A DNA stretch of 64,000 nt from Heligmosomoides polygyrus polygyrus (lineage: Eukaryota; Nematoda; Chromadorea; Rhabditida; Heligmosomidae): contig OX377203.1 in the NCBI GenBank assembly GCA_947396885.1, forward strand, positions 26,105,253 through 26,169,252. Reading direction: 5' to 3'. Below are positions 24,090 to 36,462 of the stretch, in pieces. Under the pieces are notes generated by a model. The model ran no database searches. It had not been told where the DNA came from and worked only from the letters and a program-made list of their open reading frames with translations. Made by a program: the position numbers and the translations under genes. The number at the start of each line of letters is the position of its first letter. The first letter of the stretch is position 1.

Positions 24090-24560
24090 TTGGACGTCTT
24101 CGAGCCTCGCCTACGACACGCGAATAGGAAACGGTTTCCGCGCGCGGCACTATCGGTGAGCAGGGTGCGAACGAAATTCTCGCCAAAACATTGCATCGGC
24201 CGGGAATCGAACCCGGGCCGCCCGCGTGGCAGGCGAGCATTCTACCACTGAACCACCGATGCTTAGACGTCTTCGAGAATCGCCTGCGACACGCGAATAG
24301 GAAGCGGATTCCGCGCGCGGCACTATCGGTGAGCAGGGTGCGAACGAAGTTCTCGCCAAACATTGCATCGGCCGGGAATCGAACCCGGGCCCATCGGCCG
24401 GGAATCGAACCCGGGCCGCCCGCGTGGCAGGCGAGCACTCTACCACTGAACCACCGATGCTTGGACGTCTTCGAGCCTCGCCTACGACACGCGAATAGGA
24501 AGCGGTTTCCGCGCGCGGCACTCGGTGAGCAGGGTGCGAACGAAATTCTCGCCAAAACAT

Positions 24561-24631
24561 TGCATCGGCAGGGAATCGAACCCGGGCCGCCCGCGTGGCA
24601 GGCGAGCATTCTACCACTGAACCACCGATGC
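24561..24631 (-). tRNA. tRNA-Gly(GCC), G64T T-stem class
   Basis: The plus strand reads catcggcagg, so base 64 is T facing C50. The B box is intact. The same change is in 25078, 26139, 27348, 30855 and 32437, and in 34192 with a further change. Confidence 0.9.
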
Positions 24632-24906
24632 TTGGACGTCTTCGAGCCTCGCCTACGACACGCGAATAGGAAGCGGTTTCCGCGCGCGGCACTATCGGTG
24701 AGCAGGGTGCGAACGAAATTCTCGCCAAAACATTGCATCGGCCGGGAATCGAACCCGGGCCGCCCGCGTGGCAGGCGAGCATTCTACCACTGAACCACCG
24801 ATGCTTAGACGTCTTCGAGAATCGCCTGCGACACGCGAATAGGAAGCGGTTTCCGCGCGCGGCACTATCGGTGAGCAGGGTGCGAACGAAATTCTCGCCA
24901 AAACAT

Positions 24907-24977
24907 TGCATCGGACGGGAATCGAACCCGGGCCGCCCGCGTGGCAGGCGAGCATTCTACCACTGAACCACCGATGC
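24907..24977 (-). tRNA. tRNA-Gly(GCC) with G65T
   Basis: The plus strand reads catcggacgg; base 65 faces C49 unpaired at the foot of the T stem. Copy 26658 has the same change, about 1,751 bp further on. Confidence 0.9.
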
Positions 24978-27900
24978 TTGGACGTCTTCGAGCCTCGCCT
25001 ACGACACGCGAATAGGAAGCGGTTTCCGCGCGCGGCACTCGGTGAGCAGGGTGCGAACGAAATTCTCGCCAAAACATTGCATCGGCAGGGAATCGAACCC
25101 GGGCCGCCCGCGTGGCAGGCGAGCATTCTACCACTGAACCACCGATGCTTGGACGTCTTCGAGCCTCGCCTACGACACGCGAATAGGAAGCGGTTTCCGC
25201 GCGCGGCACTATCGGTGAGCAGGGTGCGAACGAAATTCTCGCCAAAACATTGCATCGGCCGGGAATCGAACCCGGGCCGCCCGCGTGGCAGGCGAGCATT
25301 CTACCACTGAACCACCGATGCTTAGACGTCTTCGAGAATCGCCTGCGACACGCGAATAGGAAGCGGTTTCCGCGCGCGGCACTATCGGTGAGCAGGGTGC
25401 GAACGAAATTCTCGCCAAAACATTGCATCGGCCGGGAATCGAACCCGGGCCGCCCGCGTGGCAGGCGAGCATTCTACCACTGAACCACCGATGCTCGGAC
25501 GTCTTCGAGCCTCGCCTACGACACGCGAATAGGAAGCGGTTTCCGCGCGCGGCACTATCGGTGAGCAGGGTGCGAACGAAATTCTCGCCAAAACATTGCA
25601 ACGGCCGGGAATCGAACCCGGGCCGCCCGCGTGGCAGGCGAGCATTCTACCACTGAACCACCGATGCTTGGACGTCTTCGAGCCTCGCCTACGACACGCG
25701 AATAGGAAACGGTTTCCGCGCGCGGCACTATCGGTGAGCAGGGTGCGAACGAAATTCTCGCCAAAACATTGCATCGGCCGGGAATCGAACCCGGGCCGCC
25801 CGCGTGGCAGGCGAGCATTCTACCACTGAACCACCGATGCTTAGACGTCTTCGAGAATCGCCTGCGACACGCGAATAGGAAGCGGATTCCGCGCGCGGCA
25901 CTATCGGTGAGCAGGGTGCGAACGAAGTTCTCGCCAAACATTGCATCGGCCGGGAATCGAACCCGGGCCCATCGGCCGGGAATCGAACCCGGGCCGCCCG
26001 CGTGGCAGGCGAGCACTCTACCACTGAACCACCGATGCTTGGACGTCTTCGAGCCTCGCCTACGACACGCGAATAGGAAGCGGTTTCCGCGCGCGGCACT
26101 CGGTGAGCAGGGTGCGAACGAAATTCTCGCCAAAACATTGCATCGGCAGGGAATCGAACCCGGGCCGCCCGCGTGGCAGGCGAGCATTCTACCACTGAAC
26201 CACCGATGCTTGGACGTCTTCGAGCCTCGCCTACGACACGCGAATAGGAAGCGGTTTCCGCGCGCGGCACTATCGGTGAGCAGGGTGCGAACGAAATTCT
26301 CGCCAAAACATTGCATCGGCCGGGAATCGAACCCGGGCCGCCCGCGTGGCAGGCGAGCATTCTACCACTGAACCACCGATGCTTAGACGTCTTCGAGAAT
26401 CGCCTGCGACACGCGAATAGGAAGCGGTTTCCGCGCGCGGCACTATCGGTGAGCAGGGTGCGAACGAAATTCTCGCCAAAACATTGCATCGGCCGGGAAT
26501 CGAACCCGGGCCGCCCGCGTGGCAGGCGAGCATTCTACCACTGAACCACCGATGCTCGGACGTCTTCGAGCCTCGCCTACGACACGCGAATAGGAAGCGG
26601 TTTCCGCGCGCGGCACTATCGGTGAGCAGGGTGCGAACGAAATTCTCGCCAAAACATTGCATCGGACGGGAATCGAACCCGGGCCGCCCGCGTGGCAGGC
26701 GAGCATTCTACCACTGAACCACCGATGCTTGGACGTCTTCGAGCCTCGCCTGCGACACGCGAATAGGAAGCGGTTTCCGCGCGCGGCACTATCGGTGAGC
26801 AGGGTGCGAACGAAATTCTCGCCAAAACATTGCAACGGCCGGGAATCGAACCCGGGCCGCCCGCGTGGCAGGCGAGCATTCTACCACTGAACCACCGATG
26901 CTTGGACGTCTTCGAGCCTCGCCTACGACACGCGAATAGGAAGCGGTTTCCGCGCGCGGCACTATCGGTGAGCAGGGTGCGAACGAAATTCTCGCCAAAA
27001 CATTGCATCGGCCGGGAATCGAACCCGGGCCGCCCGCGTGGCAGGCGAGCATTCTACCACTGAACCACCGATGCTTGGACGTCTTCGAGCCTCGCCTACG
27101 ACACGCGAATAGGAAGCGGTTTCCGCGCGCGGCACTATCGGTGAGCAGGGTGCGAACGAAATTCTCGATAAAACATTGCATCGGCCGGGAATCGAACCCG
27201 GGCCGCCCGCGTGGCAGGCGAGCATTCTACCACTGAACCACCGATGCTTGGACGTCTTCGAGCCTCGCCTACGACACGCGAATAGGAAGCGGTTTCCGCG
27301 CGCGGCACTCGGTGAGCAGGGTGCGAACGAAATTCTCGCCAAAACATTGCATCGGCAGGGAATCGAACCCGGGCCGCCCGCGTGGCAGGCGAGCATTCTA
27401 CCACTGAACCACCGATGCTTGGACGTCTTCGAGCCTCGCCTACGACACGCGAATAGGAAGCGGTTTCCGCGCGCGGCACTATCGGTGAGCAGGGTGCGAA
27501 CGAAATTCTCGCCAAAACATTGCATCGGCCGGGAATCGAACCCGGGCCGCCCGCGTGGCAGGCGAGCATTCTACCACTGAACCACCGATGCTTAGACGTC
27601 TTCGAGAATCGCCTGCGACACGCGAATAGGAAGCGGTTTCCGCGCGCGGCACTATCGGTGAGCAGGGTGCGAACGAAATTCTCGCCAAAACATTGCATCG
27701 GCCGGGAATCGAACCCGGGCCGCCCGCGTGGCAGGCGAGCATTCTACCACTGAACCACCGATGCTCGGACGTCTTCGAGCCTCGCCTACGACACGCGAAT
27801 AGGAAGCGGTTTCCGCGCGCGGCACTATCGGTGAGCAGGGTGCGAACGAAATTCTCGCCAAAACATTGCATCGGCCGGGAATCGAACCCGGGCCGCCCGC

Positions 27901-29250
27901 GTGGCAGGCGAGCATTCTACCACTGAACCACCGATGCTTGGACGTCTTCGAGCCTCGCCTGCGACACGCGAATAGGAAGCGGTTTCCGCGCGCGGCACTA
28001 TCGGTGAGCAGGGTGCGAACGAAATTCTCGCCAAAACATTGCAACGGCCGGGAATCGAACCCGGGCCGCCCGCGTGGCAGGCGAGCATTCTACCACTGAA
28101 CCACCGATGCTTGGACGTCTTCGAGCCTCGCCTACGACACGCGAATAGGAAGCGGTTTCCGCGCGCGGCACTATCGGTGAGCAGGGTGCGAACGAAATTC
28201 TCGCCAAAACATTGCATCGGCCGGGAATCGAACCCGGGCCGCCCGCGTGGCAGGCGAGCATTCTACCACTGAACCACCGATGCTTGGACGTCTTCGAGCC
28301 TCGCCTACGACACGCGAATAGGAAGCGGTTTCCGCGCGCGGCACTATCGGTGAGCAGGGTGCGAACGAAATTCTCGATAAAACATTGCATCGGCCGGGAA
28401 TCGAACCCGGGCCGCCCGCGTGGCAGGCGAGCATTCTACCACTGAACCACCGATGCTTGGACGTCTTCGAGCCTCGCCTACGACACGCGAATAGGAAGCG
28501 GTTTCCGCGCGCGGCACTATCGGTGAGCAGGGTGCGAACGAAATTCTCGATAAAACATTGCATCGGCCGGGAATCGAACCCGGGCCGCCCGCGTGGCAGG
28601 CGAGCATTCTACCACTGAACCACCGATGCTTGGACGTCTTCGAGCCTCGCCTACGACACGCGAATAGGAAGCGGTTTCCGCGCGCGGCACTATCGGTGAG
28701 CAGGGTGCGAACGAAGTTCTCGCCAAAACATTGCATCGGCCGGGAATCGAACCCGGGCCGCCCGCGTGGCAGGCGAGCATTCTACCACTGAACCACCGAT
28801 GCTTGGACGTCTTCGAGCCTCGCCTACGACACGCGAATAGGAAGCGGTTTCCGCGCGCGGCACTATCGGTGAGCAGGGTGCGAACGAAATTCTCGCCAAA
28901 ACATTGCATCGGCCGGGAATCGAACCCGGGCCGCCCGCGTGGCAGGCGAGCATTCTACCACTGAACCACCGATGCTTGGACGTCTTCGAGCCTCGCCTGC
29001 GACACGCGAATAGGAAGCGGTTTCCGCGCGCGGCACTATCGGTGAGCAGGGTGCGAACGAAATTCTCGCCAAAACATTGCATCGGCCGGGAATCGAACCC
29101 GGGCCGCCCGCGTGGCAGGCGAGCATTCTACCACTGAACCACCGATGCTCGGACGTCTTCGAGCCTCGCCTACGACACGCGAATAGGAAGCGGTTTCCGC
29201 GCGCGGCACTATCGGTGAGCAGGGTGCGAACGAAATTCTCGCCAAAACAT

Positions 29251-29321
29251 TGCATCGGCTGGGAATCGAACCCGGGCCGCCCGCGTGGCAGGCGAGCATT
29301 CTACCACTGAACCACCGATGC
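29251..29321 (-). tRNA. tRNA-Gly(GCC) with G64A
   Basis: The plus strand reads catcggctgg; A64 faces C50. Single copy. Confidence 0.9.
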
Positions 29322-29793
29322 TCGGACGTCTTCGAGCCTCGCCTACGACACGCGAATAGGAAGCGGTTTCCGCGCGCGGCGCTATCGGTGAGCAGGGTGC
29401 GAACGAAGTTCTCGCCAAAACATTGCATCGGCCGGGAATCGAACCCGGGCCGCCCGCGTGGCAGGCGAGCATTCTACCACTGAACCACCGATGCTTGGAC
29501 GTCTTCGAGCCTCGCCTGCGACACGCGAATAGGAAGCGGTTTCCGCGCGCGGCACTATCGGTGAGCAGGGTGCGAACGAAATTCTCGCCAAAACATTGCA
29601 TCGGCCGGGAATCGAACCCGGGCCCATCGGCCGGGAATCGAACCCGGGCCGCCCGCGTGGCAGGCGAGCACTCTACCACTGAACCACCGATGCTTGGACG
29701 TCTTCGAGCCTCGCCTACGACACGCGAATAGGAAGCGGTTTCCGCGCGCGGCACTCGGTGAGCAGGGTGCGAACGAAGTTCTCGCCAAAACAT

Positions 29794-29864
29794 TGCATCG
29801 GCCGGGAATCGAACCCGGGCCGCCCGCGTGGCAGGCAAGCATTCTACCACTGAACCACCGATGC
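29794..29864 (-). tRNA. tRNA-Gly(GCC) with C29T
   Basis: The plus strand reads gcaggcaagc; the anticodon-stem pair becomes T29-G41, a tolerated wobble. The same change appears independently at 63353. Confidence 0.9.
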
Positions 29865-30336
29865 TCCGACGTCTTCGAGCCTCGCCTGCGACACGCGAAT
29901 AGGAAGCGGTTTCCGCGCGCGGCACTATCGGTGAGCAGGGTGCGAACGAAATTCTCGCCAAAACATTGCATCGGCCGGGAATCGAACCCGGGCCCATCGG
30001 CCGGGAATCGAACCCGGGCCGCCCGCGTGGCAGGCGAGCACTCTACCACTGAACCACCGATGCTTGGACGTCTTCGAGCCTCGCCTACGACACGCGAATA
30101 GGAAGCGGTTTCCGCGCGCGGCACTCGGTGAGCAGGGTGCGAACGAAATTCTCGCCAAAACATTGCATCGGCCGGGAATCGAACCCGGGCCGCCCGCGTG
30201 GCAGGCGAGCATTCTACCACTGAACCACCGATGCTTGGACGTCTTCGAGCCTCGCCTACGACACGCGATTAGGAAGCGGTTTCCGCGCGAGGCACTATCG
30301 GTGAGCAGGGTGCGAACGAAATTCTCGATAAAACAT

Positions 30337-30407
30337 TGCATCGGAAGGGAATCGAACCCGGGCCGCCCACGTGGCAGGCGAGCATTCTACCACTGAACCA
30401 CCGATGC
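30337..30407 (-). tRNA. tRNA-Gly(GCC) with G64T, G65T and C40T
   Basis: The plus strand reads catcggaagg and gcccacgtgg. Two of five T-stem pairs are lost and one anticodon-stem pair becomes a wobble, so a stable T arm is doubtful. 31374 and 32956 share the two T-stem changes but not C40T. Confidence 0.88.
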
Positions 30408-33128
30408 TTGGACGTCTTCGAGCCTCGCCTACGACACGCGAATAGGAAGCGGTTTCCGCGCGCGGCACTATCGGTGAGCAGGGTGCGAACGAAATTCTCG
30501 CCAAAACATTGCATCGGCCGGGAATCGAACCCGGGCCGCCCGCGTGGCAGGCGAGCATTCTACCACTGAACCACCGATGCTCGGACGTCTTCGAGCCTCG
30601 CCTACGACACGCGAATAGGAAGCGGTTTCCGCGCGCGGCACTATCGGTGAGCAGGGTGCGAACGAAATTCTCGCCAAAACATTGCATCGGCCGGGAATCG
30701 AACCCGGGCCGCCCGCGTGGCAGGCGAGCATTCTACCACTGAACCACCGATGCTTGGACGTCTTCGAGCCTCGCCTACGACACGCGAATAGGAAGCGGTT
30801 TCCGCGCGCGGCACTATCGGTAGCAGGGTGCGAACGAAGTTCTCGCCAAAACATTGCATCGGCAGGGAATCGAACCCGGGCCGCCCGCGTGGCAGGCGAG
30901 CATTCTACCACTGAACCACCGATGCTTGGACGTCTTCGAGCCTCGCCTGCGACACGCGAATAGGAAGCGGTTTCCGCGCGCGGCACTATCGGTGAGCAGG
31001 GTGCGAACGAAATTCTCGCCAAAACATTGCATCGGCCGGGAATCGAACCCGGGCCGCCCGCGTGGCAGGCGAGCATTCTACCACTGAACCACCGATGCTT
31101 GGACGTCTTCGAGCCTCGCCTACGACACGCGATTAGGAAGCGGTTTCCGAGCGCGGCACTATCGGTGAGCAGGGTGCGAACGAAATACTCGCCAAAACAT
31201 TGCATCGGCCGGGAATCGAACCCGGGCCGCCCGCGTGGCAGGCGAGCATTCTACCACTGAACCACCGATGCTTGGACGTCTTCGAGCCTCGCCTACGACA
31301 CGCGAATAGGAAGCGGTTTCCGCGCGCGGCACTATCGGTGAGCAGGGTGCGAACGAAATTCTCGATAAAACATTGCATCGGAAGGGAATCGAACCCGGGC
31401 CGCCCGCGTGGCAGGCGAGCATTCTACCACTGAACCACCGATGCTTGGACGTCTTCGAGCCTCGCCTACGACACGCGAATAGGAAGCGGTTTCCGCGCGC
31501 GGCACTATCGGTGAGCAGGGTGCGAACGAAATTCTCGCCAAAACATTGCATCGGCCGGGAATCGAACCCGGGCCGCCCGCGTGGCAGGCGAGCATTCTAC
31601 CACTGAACCACCGATGCTTGGACGTCTTCGAGCCTCGCCTACGACACGCGAATAGGAAGCGGTTTCCGCGCGCGGCACTATCGGTGAGCAGGGTGCGAAC
31701 GAAATTCTCGCCAAAACATTGCATCGGCCGGGAATCGAACCCGGGCCCATCGGCCGGGAATCGAACCCGGTCCGCCCGCGTGGCAGGCGAGCATTCTACC
31801 ACTGAACCACCGATGCTTGGACGTCTTCGAGCCTCGCCTGCGACACGCGAATAGGAAGCGGTTTCCGCGCGCGGCACTATCGGTGAGCAGGGTGCGAACG
31901 AAATTCTCGCCAAAACATTGCAACGGCCGGGAATCGAACCCGGGCCGCCCGCGTGGCAGGCGAGCATTCTACCACTGAACCACCGATGCTTAGACGTCTT
32001 CGAGAATCGCCTGCGACACGCGAATAGGAAGCGGTTTCCGCGCGCGGCACTATCGGTGAGCAGGGTGCGAACGAAATTCTCGCCAAAACATTGCATCGGC
32101 CGGGAATCGAACCCGGGCCGCCCGCGTGGCAGGCGAGCATTCTACCACTGAACCACCGATGCTCGGACGTCTTCGAGCCTCGCCTACGACACGCGAATAG
32201 GAAGCGGTTTCCGCGCGCGGCACTATCGGTGAGCAGGGTGCGAACGAAATTCTCGCCAAAACATTGCATCGGCCGGGAATCGAACCCGGGCCGCCCGCGT
32301 GGCAGGCGAGCATTCTACCACTGAACCACCGATGCTTGGACGTCTTCGAGCCTCGCCTACGACACGCGAATAGGAAGCGGTTTCCGCGCGCGGCACTATC
32401 GGTAGCAGGGTGCGAACGAAGTTCTCGCCAAAACATTGCATCGGCAGGGAATCGAACCCGGGCCGCCCGCGTGGCAGGCGAGCATTCTACCACTGAACCA
32501 CCGATGCTTGGACGTCATCGAGCCTCGCCTGCGACACGCGAATAGGAAGCGGTTTCCGCGCGCGGCACTATCGGTGAGCAGGGTGCGAACGAAATTCTCG
32601 CCAAAACATTGCATCGGCCGGGAATCGAACCCGGGCCGCCCGCGTGGCAGGCGAGCATTCTACCACTGAACCACCGATGCTTGGACGTCTTCGAGCCTCG
32701 CCTACGACACGCGATTAGGAAGCGGTTTCCGAGCGCGGCACTATCGGTGAGCAGGGTGCGAACGAAATACTCGCCAAAACATTGCATCGGCCGGGAATCG
32801 AACCCGGGCCGCCCGCGTGGCAGGCGAGCATTCTACCACTGAACCACCGATGCTTGGACGTCTTCGAGCCTCGCCTACGACACGCGAATAGGAAGCGGTT
32901 TCCGCGCGCGGCACTATCGGTGAGCAGGGTGCGAACGAAATTCTCGATAAAACATTGCATCGGAAGGGAATCGAACCCGGGCCGCCCGCGTGGCAGGCGA
33001 GCATTCTACCACTGAACCACCGATGCTTGGACGTCTTCGAGCCTCGCCTACGACACGCGAATAGGAAGCGGTTTCCGCGCGCGGCACTATCGGTGAGCAG
33101 GGTGCGAACGAAATTCTCGCCAAAACAT

Positions 33129-33199
33129 TGCATCGGCCGGGAATCGAACCCGGGCCGCCCGCGTGGCAGGCGAGCATTCTACCACTGAACCGCCGATGC
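33129..33199 (-). tRNA. tRNA-Gly(GCC) with T8C
   Basis: The plus strand reads gaaccgccgatgc, so the near-universal T8 is C. This breaks the 8-14 tertiary pair and the first base of the A box. Single private copy, likely poorly functional. Confidence 0.88.
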
Positions 33200-34191
33200 T
33201 TGGACGTCTTCGAGCCTCGCCTACGACACGCGAATAGGAAGCGGTTTCCGCGCGCGGCACTATCGGTGAGCAGGGTGCGAACGAAGTTCTCGCCAAAACA
33301 TTGCATCGGCCGGGAATCGAACCCGGGCCGCCCGCGTGGCAGGCGAGCATTCTACCACTGAACCACCGATGCTTGGACGTCTTCGAGCCTCGCCTACGAC
33401 ACGTGAATAGGAAGCGGTTTCCGCGCGCGGCACTATCGGTGAGCAGGGTGCGAACGAAATTCTCGCCAAAACATTGCATCGGCCGGGAATCGAACCCGGG
33501 CCGCCCGCGTGGCAGGCGAGCATTCTACCACTGAACCACCGATGCTTGGACGTCTTCGAGAATCGCCTGCGACACGCGAATAGGAAGCGGTTTCCGCGCG
33601 CGGCACTATCGGTGAGCAGGGTGCGAACGAAGTTCTCGCCAAAACATTGCATCGGGCGGGAATCGAACCCGGGCCCATCGGCCGGGAATCGAACCCGGTC
33701 CGCCCGCGTGGCAGGCGAGCATTCTACCACTGAACCACCGATGCTTGGACGTCTTCGAGCCTCGCCTGCGACACGCGAATAGGAAGCGGTTTCCGCGCGC
33801 GGCACTATCGGTGAGCAGGGTGCGAACGAAATTCTCGCCAAAACATTGCATCGGCCGGGAATCGAACCCGGGCCGCCCGCGTGGCAGGCGAGCATTCTAC
33901 CACTGAACCACCGATGCTTGGACGTCTTCGAGCCTCGCCTACGACACGCGAATAGGAAGCGGTTTCCGCGCGCGGCACTATCGGTGAGCAGGGTGCGAAC
34001 GAAATTCTCGCCAAAACATTGCATCGGCCGGGAATCGAACCCGGGCCGCCCGCGTGGCAGGCGAGCATTCTACCACTGAACCACCGATGCTCGGACGTCT
34101 TCGAGCCTCGCCTACGACACGCGAATAGGAAGCGGTTTCCGCGCGCGGCACTATCGGTAGCAGGGTGCGAACGAAGTTCTCGTCAAAACAT

Positions 34192-34262
34192 TGCATCGTC
34201 AGGGAATCGAACCCGGGCCGCCCGCGTGGCAGGCGAGCATTCTACCACTGAACCACCGATGC
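34192..34262 (-). tRNA. tRNA-Gly(GCC) with G64T and C66A
   Basis: The plus strand reads catcgtcagg. It has the G64T T-stem mismatch plus a G7-A66 mismatch where the acceptor and T stems stack. Its terminator flank is also altered (ctcgtcaaaac) but keeps TTTT. Confidence 0.88.
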
Positions 34263-34826
34263 TTGGACGTCTTCGAGCCTCGCCTGCGACACGCGAATAG
34301 GAAGCGGTTTCCGCGCGCGGCACTATCGGTGAGCAGGGTGCGAACGAAATTCTCGCCAAAACATTGCATCGGCCGGGAATCGAACCCGGGCCGCCCGCGT
34401 GGCAGGCGAGCATTCTACCACTGAACCACCGATGCTTGGACGTCTTCGAGCCTCGCCTACGACACGCGATTAGGAAGCGGTTTCCGAGCGCGGCACTATC
34501 GGTGAGCAGGGTGCGAACGAAATACTCGCCAAAACATTGCATCGGCCGGGAATCGAACCCGGGCCGCCCGCGTGGCAGGCGAGCATTCTACCACTGAACC
34601 ACCGATGCTCGGACGTCTTCGAGCCTCGCCTACGACACGCGAATAGGAAGCGGTTTCCGCGCGCGGCGCTATCGGTGAGCAGGGTGCGAACGAAGTTCTC
34701 GCCAAAACATTGCATCGGCCGGGAATCGAACCCGGGCCGCCCGCGTGGCAGGCGAGCATTCTACCACTGAACCACCGATGCTTAGACGTCTTCGAGAATC
34801 GCCTGCGACACGCGAATAGGAAGCGG

Positions 34827-34861
34827 CCAAAACATTGCATCGGCCGGGAATCGAACCCGGG
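34827..34861 (-). pseudogene. Isolated tRNA 3' fragment with terminator inside a spacer
   Basis: 35 bp made of ccaaaac, attg and the same 26-bp 3' tRNA segment that is duplicated in d units replaces ten bp (tttccgcgcg) of the spacer, destroying the palindrome. It brings an extra B box and a TTTT (34829-34832) into the leader region about 45 bp upstream of gene 34711. The gene to its right (34909) has its own normal 3' end. This makes the local step 198 bp without a d-class gene. Confidence 0.88.
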
Positions 34862-35080
34862 CGGCACTATCGGTGAGCAGGGTGCGAACGAAATTCTCGC
34901 CAAAACATTGCATCGGCCGGGAATCGAACCCGGGCCGCCCGCGTGGCAGGCGAGCATTCTACCACTGAACCACCGATGCTCGGACGTATTCGAGCCTCGC
35001 CTACGACACGCGAATAGGAAGCGGTTTCCGCGCGCGGCACTATCGGTAGCAGGGTGCGAACGAAGTTCTCGCCAAAACAT

Positions 35081-35151
35081 TGCATCGGGCGGGAATCGAA
35101 CCCGGGCCGCCCGCGTGGCAGGCGAGCATTCTACCACTGAACCACCGATGC
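35081..35151 (-). tRNA. tRNA-Gly(GCC) with G65C
   Basis: The plus strand reads catcgggcgg; C65 faces C49. The same base is changed in the duplicated piece next to gene 33674. Confidence 0.9.
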
Positions 35152-35945
35152 TCGGACGTCTTCGAGCCTCGCCTACGACACGCGAATAGGAAGCGGTTTC
35201 CGCGCGCGGCACTATCGGTGAGCAGGGTGCGAACGAAATTCTCGCCAAAACATTGCATCGGCCGGGAATCGAACCCGGGCCGCCCGCGTGGCAGGCGAGC
35301 ATTCTACCACTGAACCACCGATGCTTGGACGTCTTCGAGCCTCGCCTACGACACGCGAATAGGAAGCGGTTTCCGCGCGCGGCACTATCGGTGAGCAGGG
35401 TGCGAACGAAATTCTCGCCAAAACATTGCATCGGCCGGGAATCGAACCCGGGCCGCCCGCGTGGCAGGCGAGCATTCTACCACTGAACCACCGATGCTTG
35501 GACGTCTTCGAGCCTCGCCTACGACACGCGAATAGGAAGCGGTTTCCGCGCGCGGCACTATCGGTGAGCAGGGTGCGAACGAAGTTCTCGCCAAAACATT
35601 GCATCGGCCGGGAATCGAACCCGGGCCGCCCGCGTGGCAGGCGAGCATTCTACCACTGAACCACCGATGCTTGGACGTCTTCGAGCCTCGCCTACGACAC
35701 GCGAATAGGAAGCGGTTTCCGCGCGCGGCACTATCGGTGAGCAGGGTGCGAACGAAATTCTCGCCAAAACATTGCATCGGCCGGGAATCGAACCCGGGCC
35801 GCCCGCGTGGCAGGCGAGCATTCTACCACTGAACCACCGATGCTTGGACGTCTTCGAGAATCGCCTGCGACACGCGAATAGGAAGCGGTTTCCGCGCGCG
35901 GCACTATCGGTGAGCAGGGTGCGAACGAAATTCTCGCCAAAACAT

Positions 35946-36016
35946 TGCATCGGTCGGGAATCGAACCCGGGCCGCCCGCGTGGCAGGCGAGCATTCTACC
36001 ACTGAACCACCGATGC
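35946..36016 (-). tRNA. tRNA-Gly(GCC), G65A class
   Basis: The plus strand reads catcggtcgg; A65 faces C49, one T-stem mismatch. Five copies: 35946, 36463, 38020, 38736 and 40293. 36463/38736 and 38020/40293 are each 2,273 bp apart and mark the two block copies. Confidence 0.9.
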
Positions 36017-36462
36017 TTGGACGTCTTCGAGCCTCGCCTGCGACACGCGAATAGGAAGCGGTTTCCGCGCGCGGCACTATCGGTGAGCAGGGTGCGAACG
36101 AAGTTCTCGCCAAAACATTGCATCGGCCGGGAATCGAACCCGGGCCGCCCGCGTGGCAGGCGAGCATTCTACCACTGAACCACCGATGCTTGGACGTCTT
36201 CGAGCCTCGCCTACGACACGCGAATAGGAAGCGGTTTCCGCGCGGCACTATCGGTGAGCAGGGTGCGAACGAAATTCTCGCCAAAACATTGCATCGGCCG
36301 GGAATCGAACCCGGGCCGCCCGCGTGGCAGGCGAGCATTCTACCACTGAACCACCGATGCTTGGACGTCTTCGAGAATCGCCTGCGACACGCGAATAGGA
36401 AGCGGTTTCCGCGCGCGGCACTATCGGTGAGCAGGGTGCGAACGAAATTCTCGCCAAAACAT

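Larger units (their letters stand above)
24019..26311. repeat. Offset 1,578-bp duplication
   Basis: The run beginning at gene 24019 (q, plain, d, G64T, plain) reappears from gene 25597. A private spacer change (gaaacggtttcc near 24129 and 25707) is in both copies, so this is a recent event compared with the shared classes. Confidence 0.85.
24192..29148 (-). tRNA. tRNA-Gly(GCC) cluster 6, 29 genes
   Basis: Gene starts: 24192, 24390d, 24561, 24734, 24907, 25078, 25251, 25424, 25597q, 25770, 25968d, 26139, 26312, 26485, 26658, 26831q, 27004, 27177, 27348, 27521, 27694, 27867, 28040q, 28213, 28386, 28559, 28732, 28905, 29078. The stretch from 24019 recurs from 25597 (offset 1,578 bp), including a private gaaacgg spacer change. 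T-stem variants appear here for the first time (24561, 24907, 25078, 26139, 26658, 27348). Three terminators read ctcgataaaac instead of ctcgccaaaac (before 27177, 28386, 28559) but keep TTTT. Confidence 0.96.
29251..34781 (-). tRNA. tRNA-Gly(GCC) cluster 7, 32 genes (1,582-bp block)
   Basis: Gene starts: 29251, 29424, 29623d, 29794, 29993d, 30164, 30337, 30510, 30683, 30855, 31028, 31201, 31374, 31547, 31746d, 31919q, 32092, 32265, 32437, 32610, 32783, 32956, 33129, 33302, 33475, 33674d, 33847, 34020, 34192, 34365, 34538, 34711. Genes from 30683 recur from 32265 (offset 1,582 bp) and in part from 34020. Tags shared by the three copies are a 172-bp unit (cggtagcagg), a gattagg spacer, an interrupted palindrome (ccgagcgcgg) and aaatactcg. 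From 29623 onward d units keep a full TTTT, unlike those to the left. Confidence 0.96.

Noticed and set aside
27170..28560. Loss of terminators where the flank reads ctcgataaaac
   Set aside because: The change is just beyond the T run; the minus strand still reads TTTT after the tRNA, so termination should be normal.
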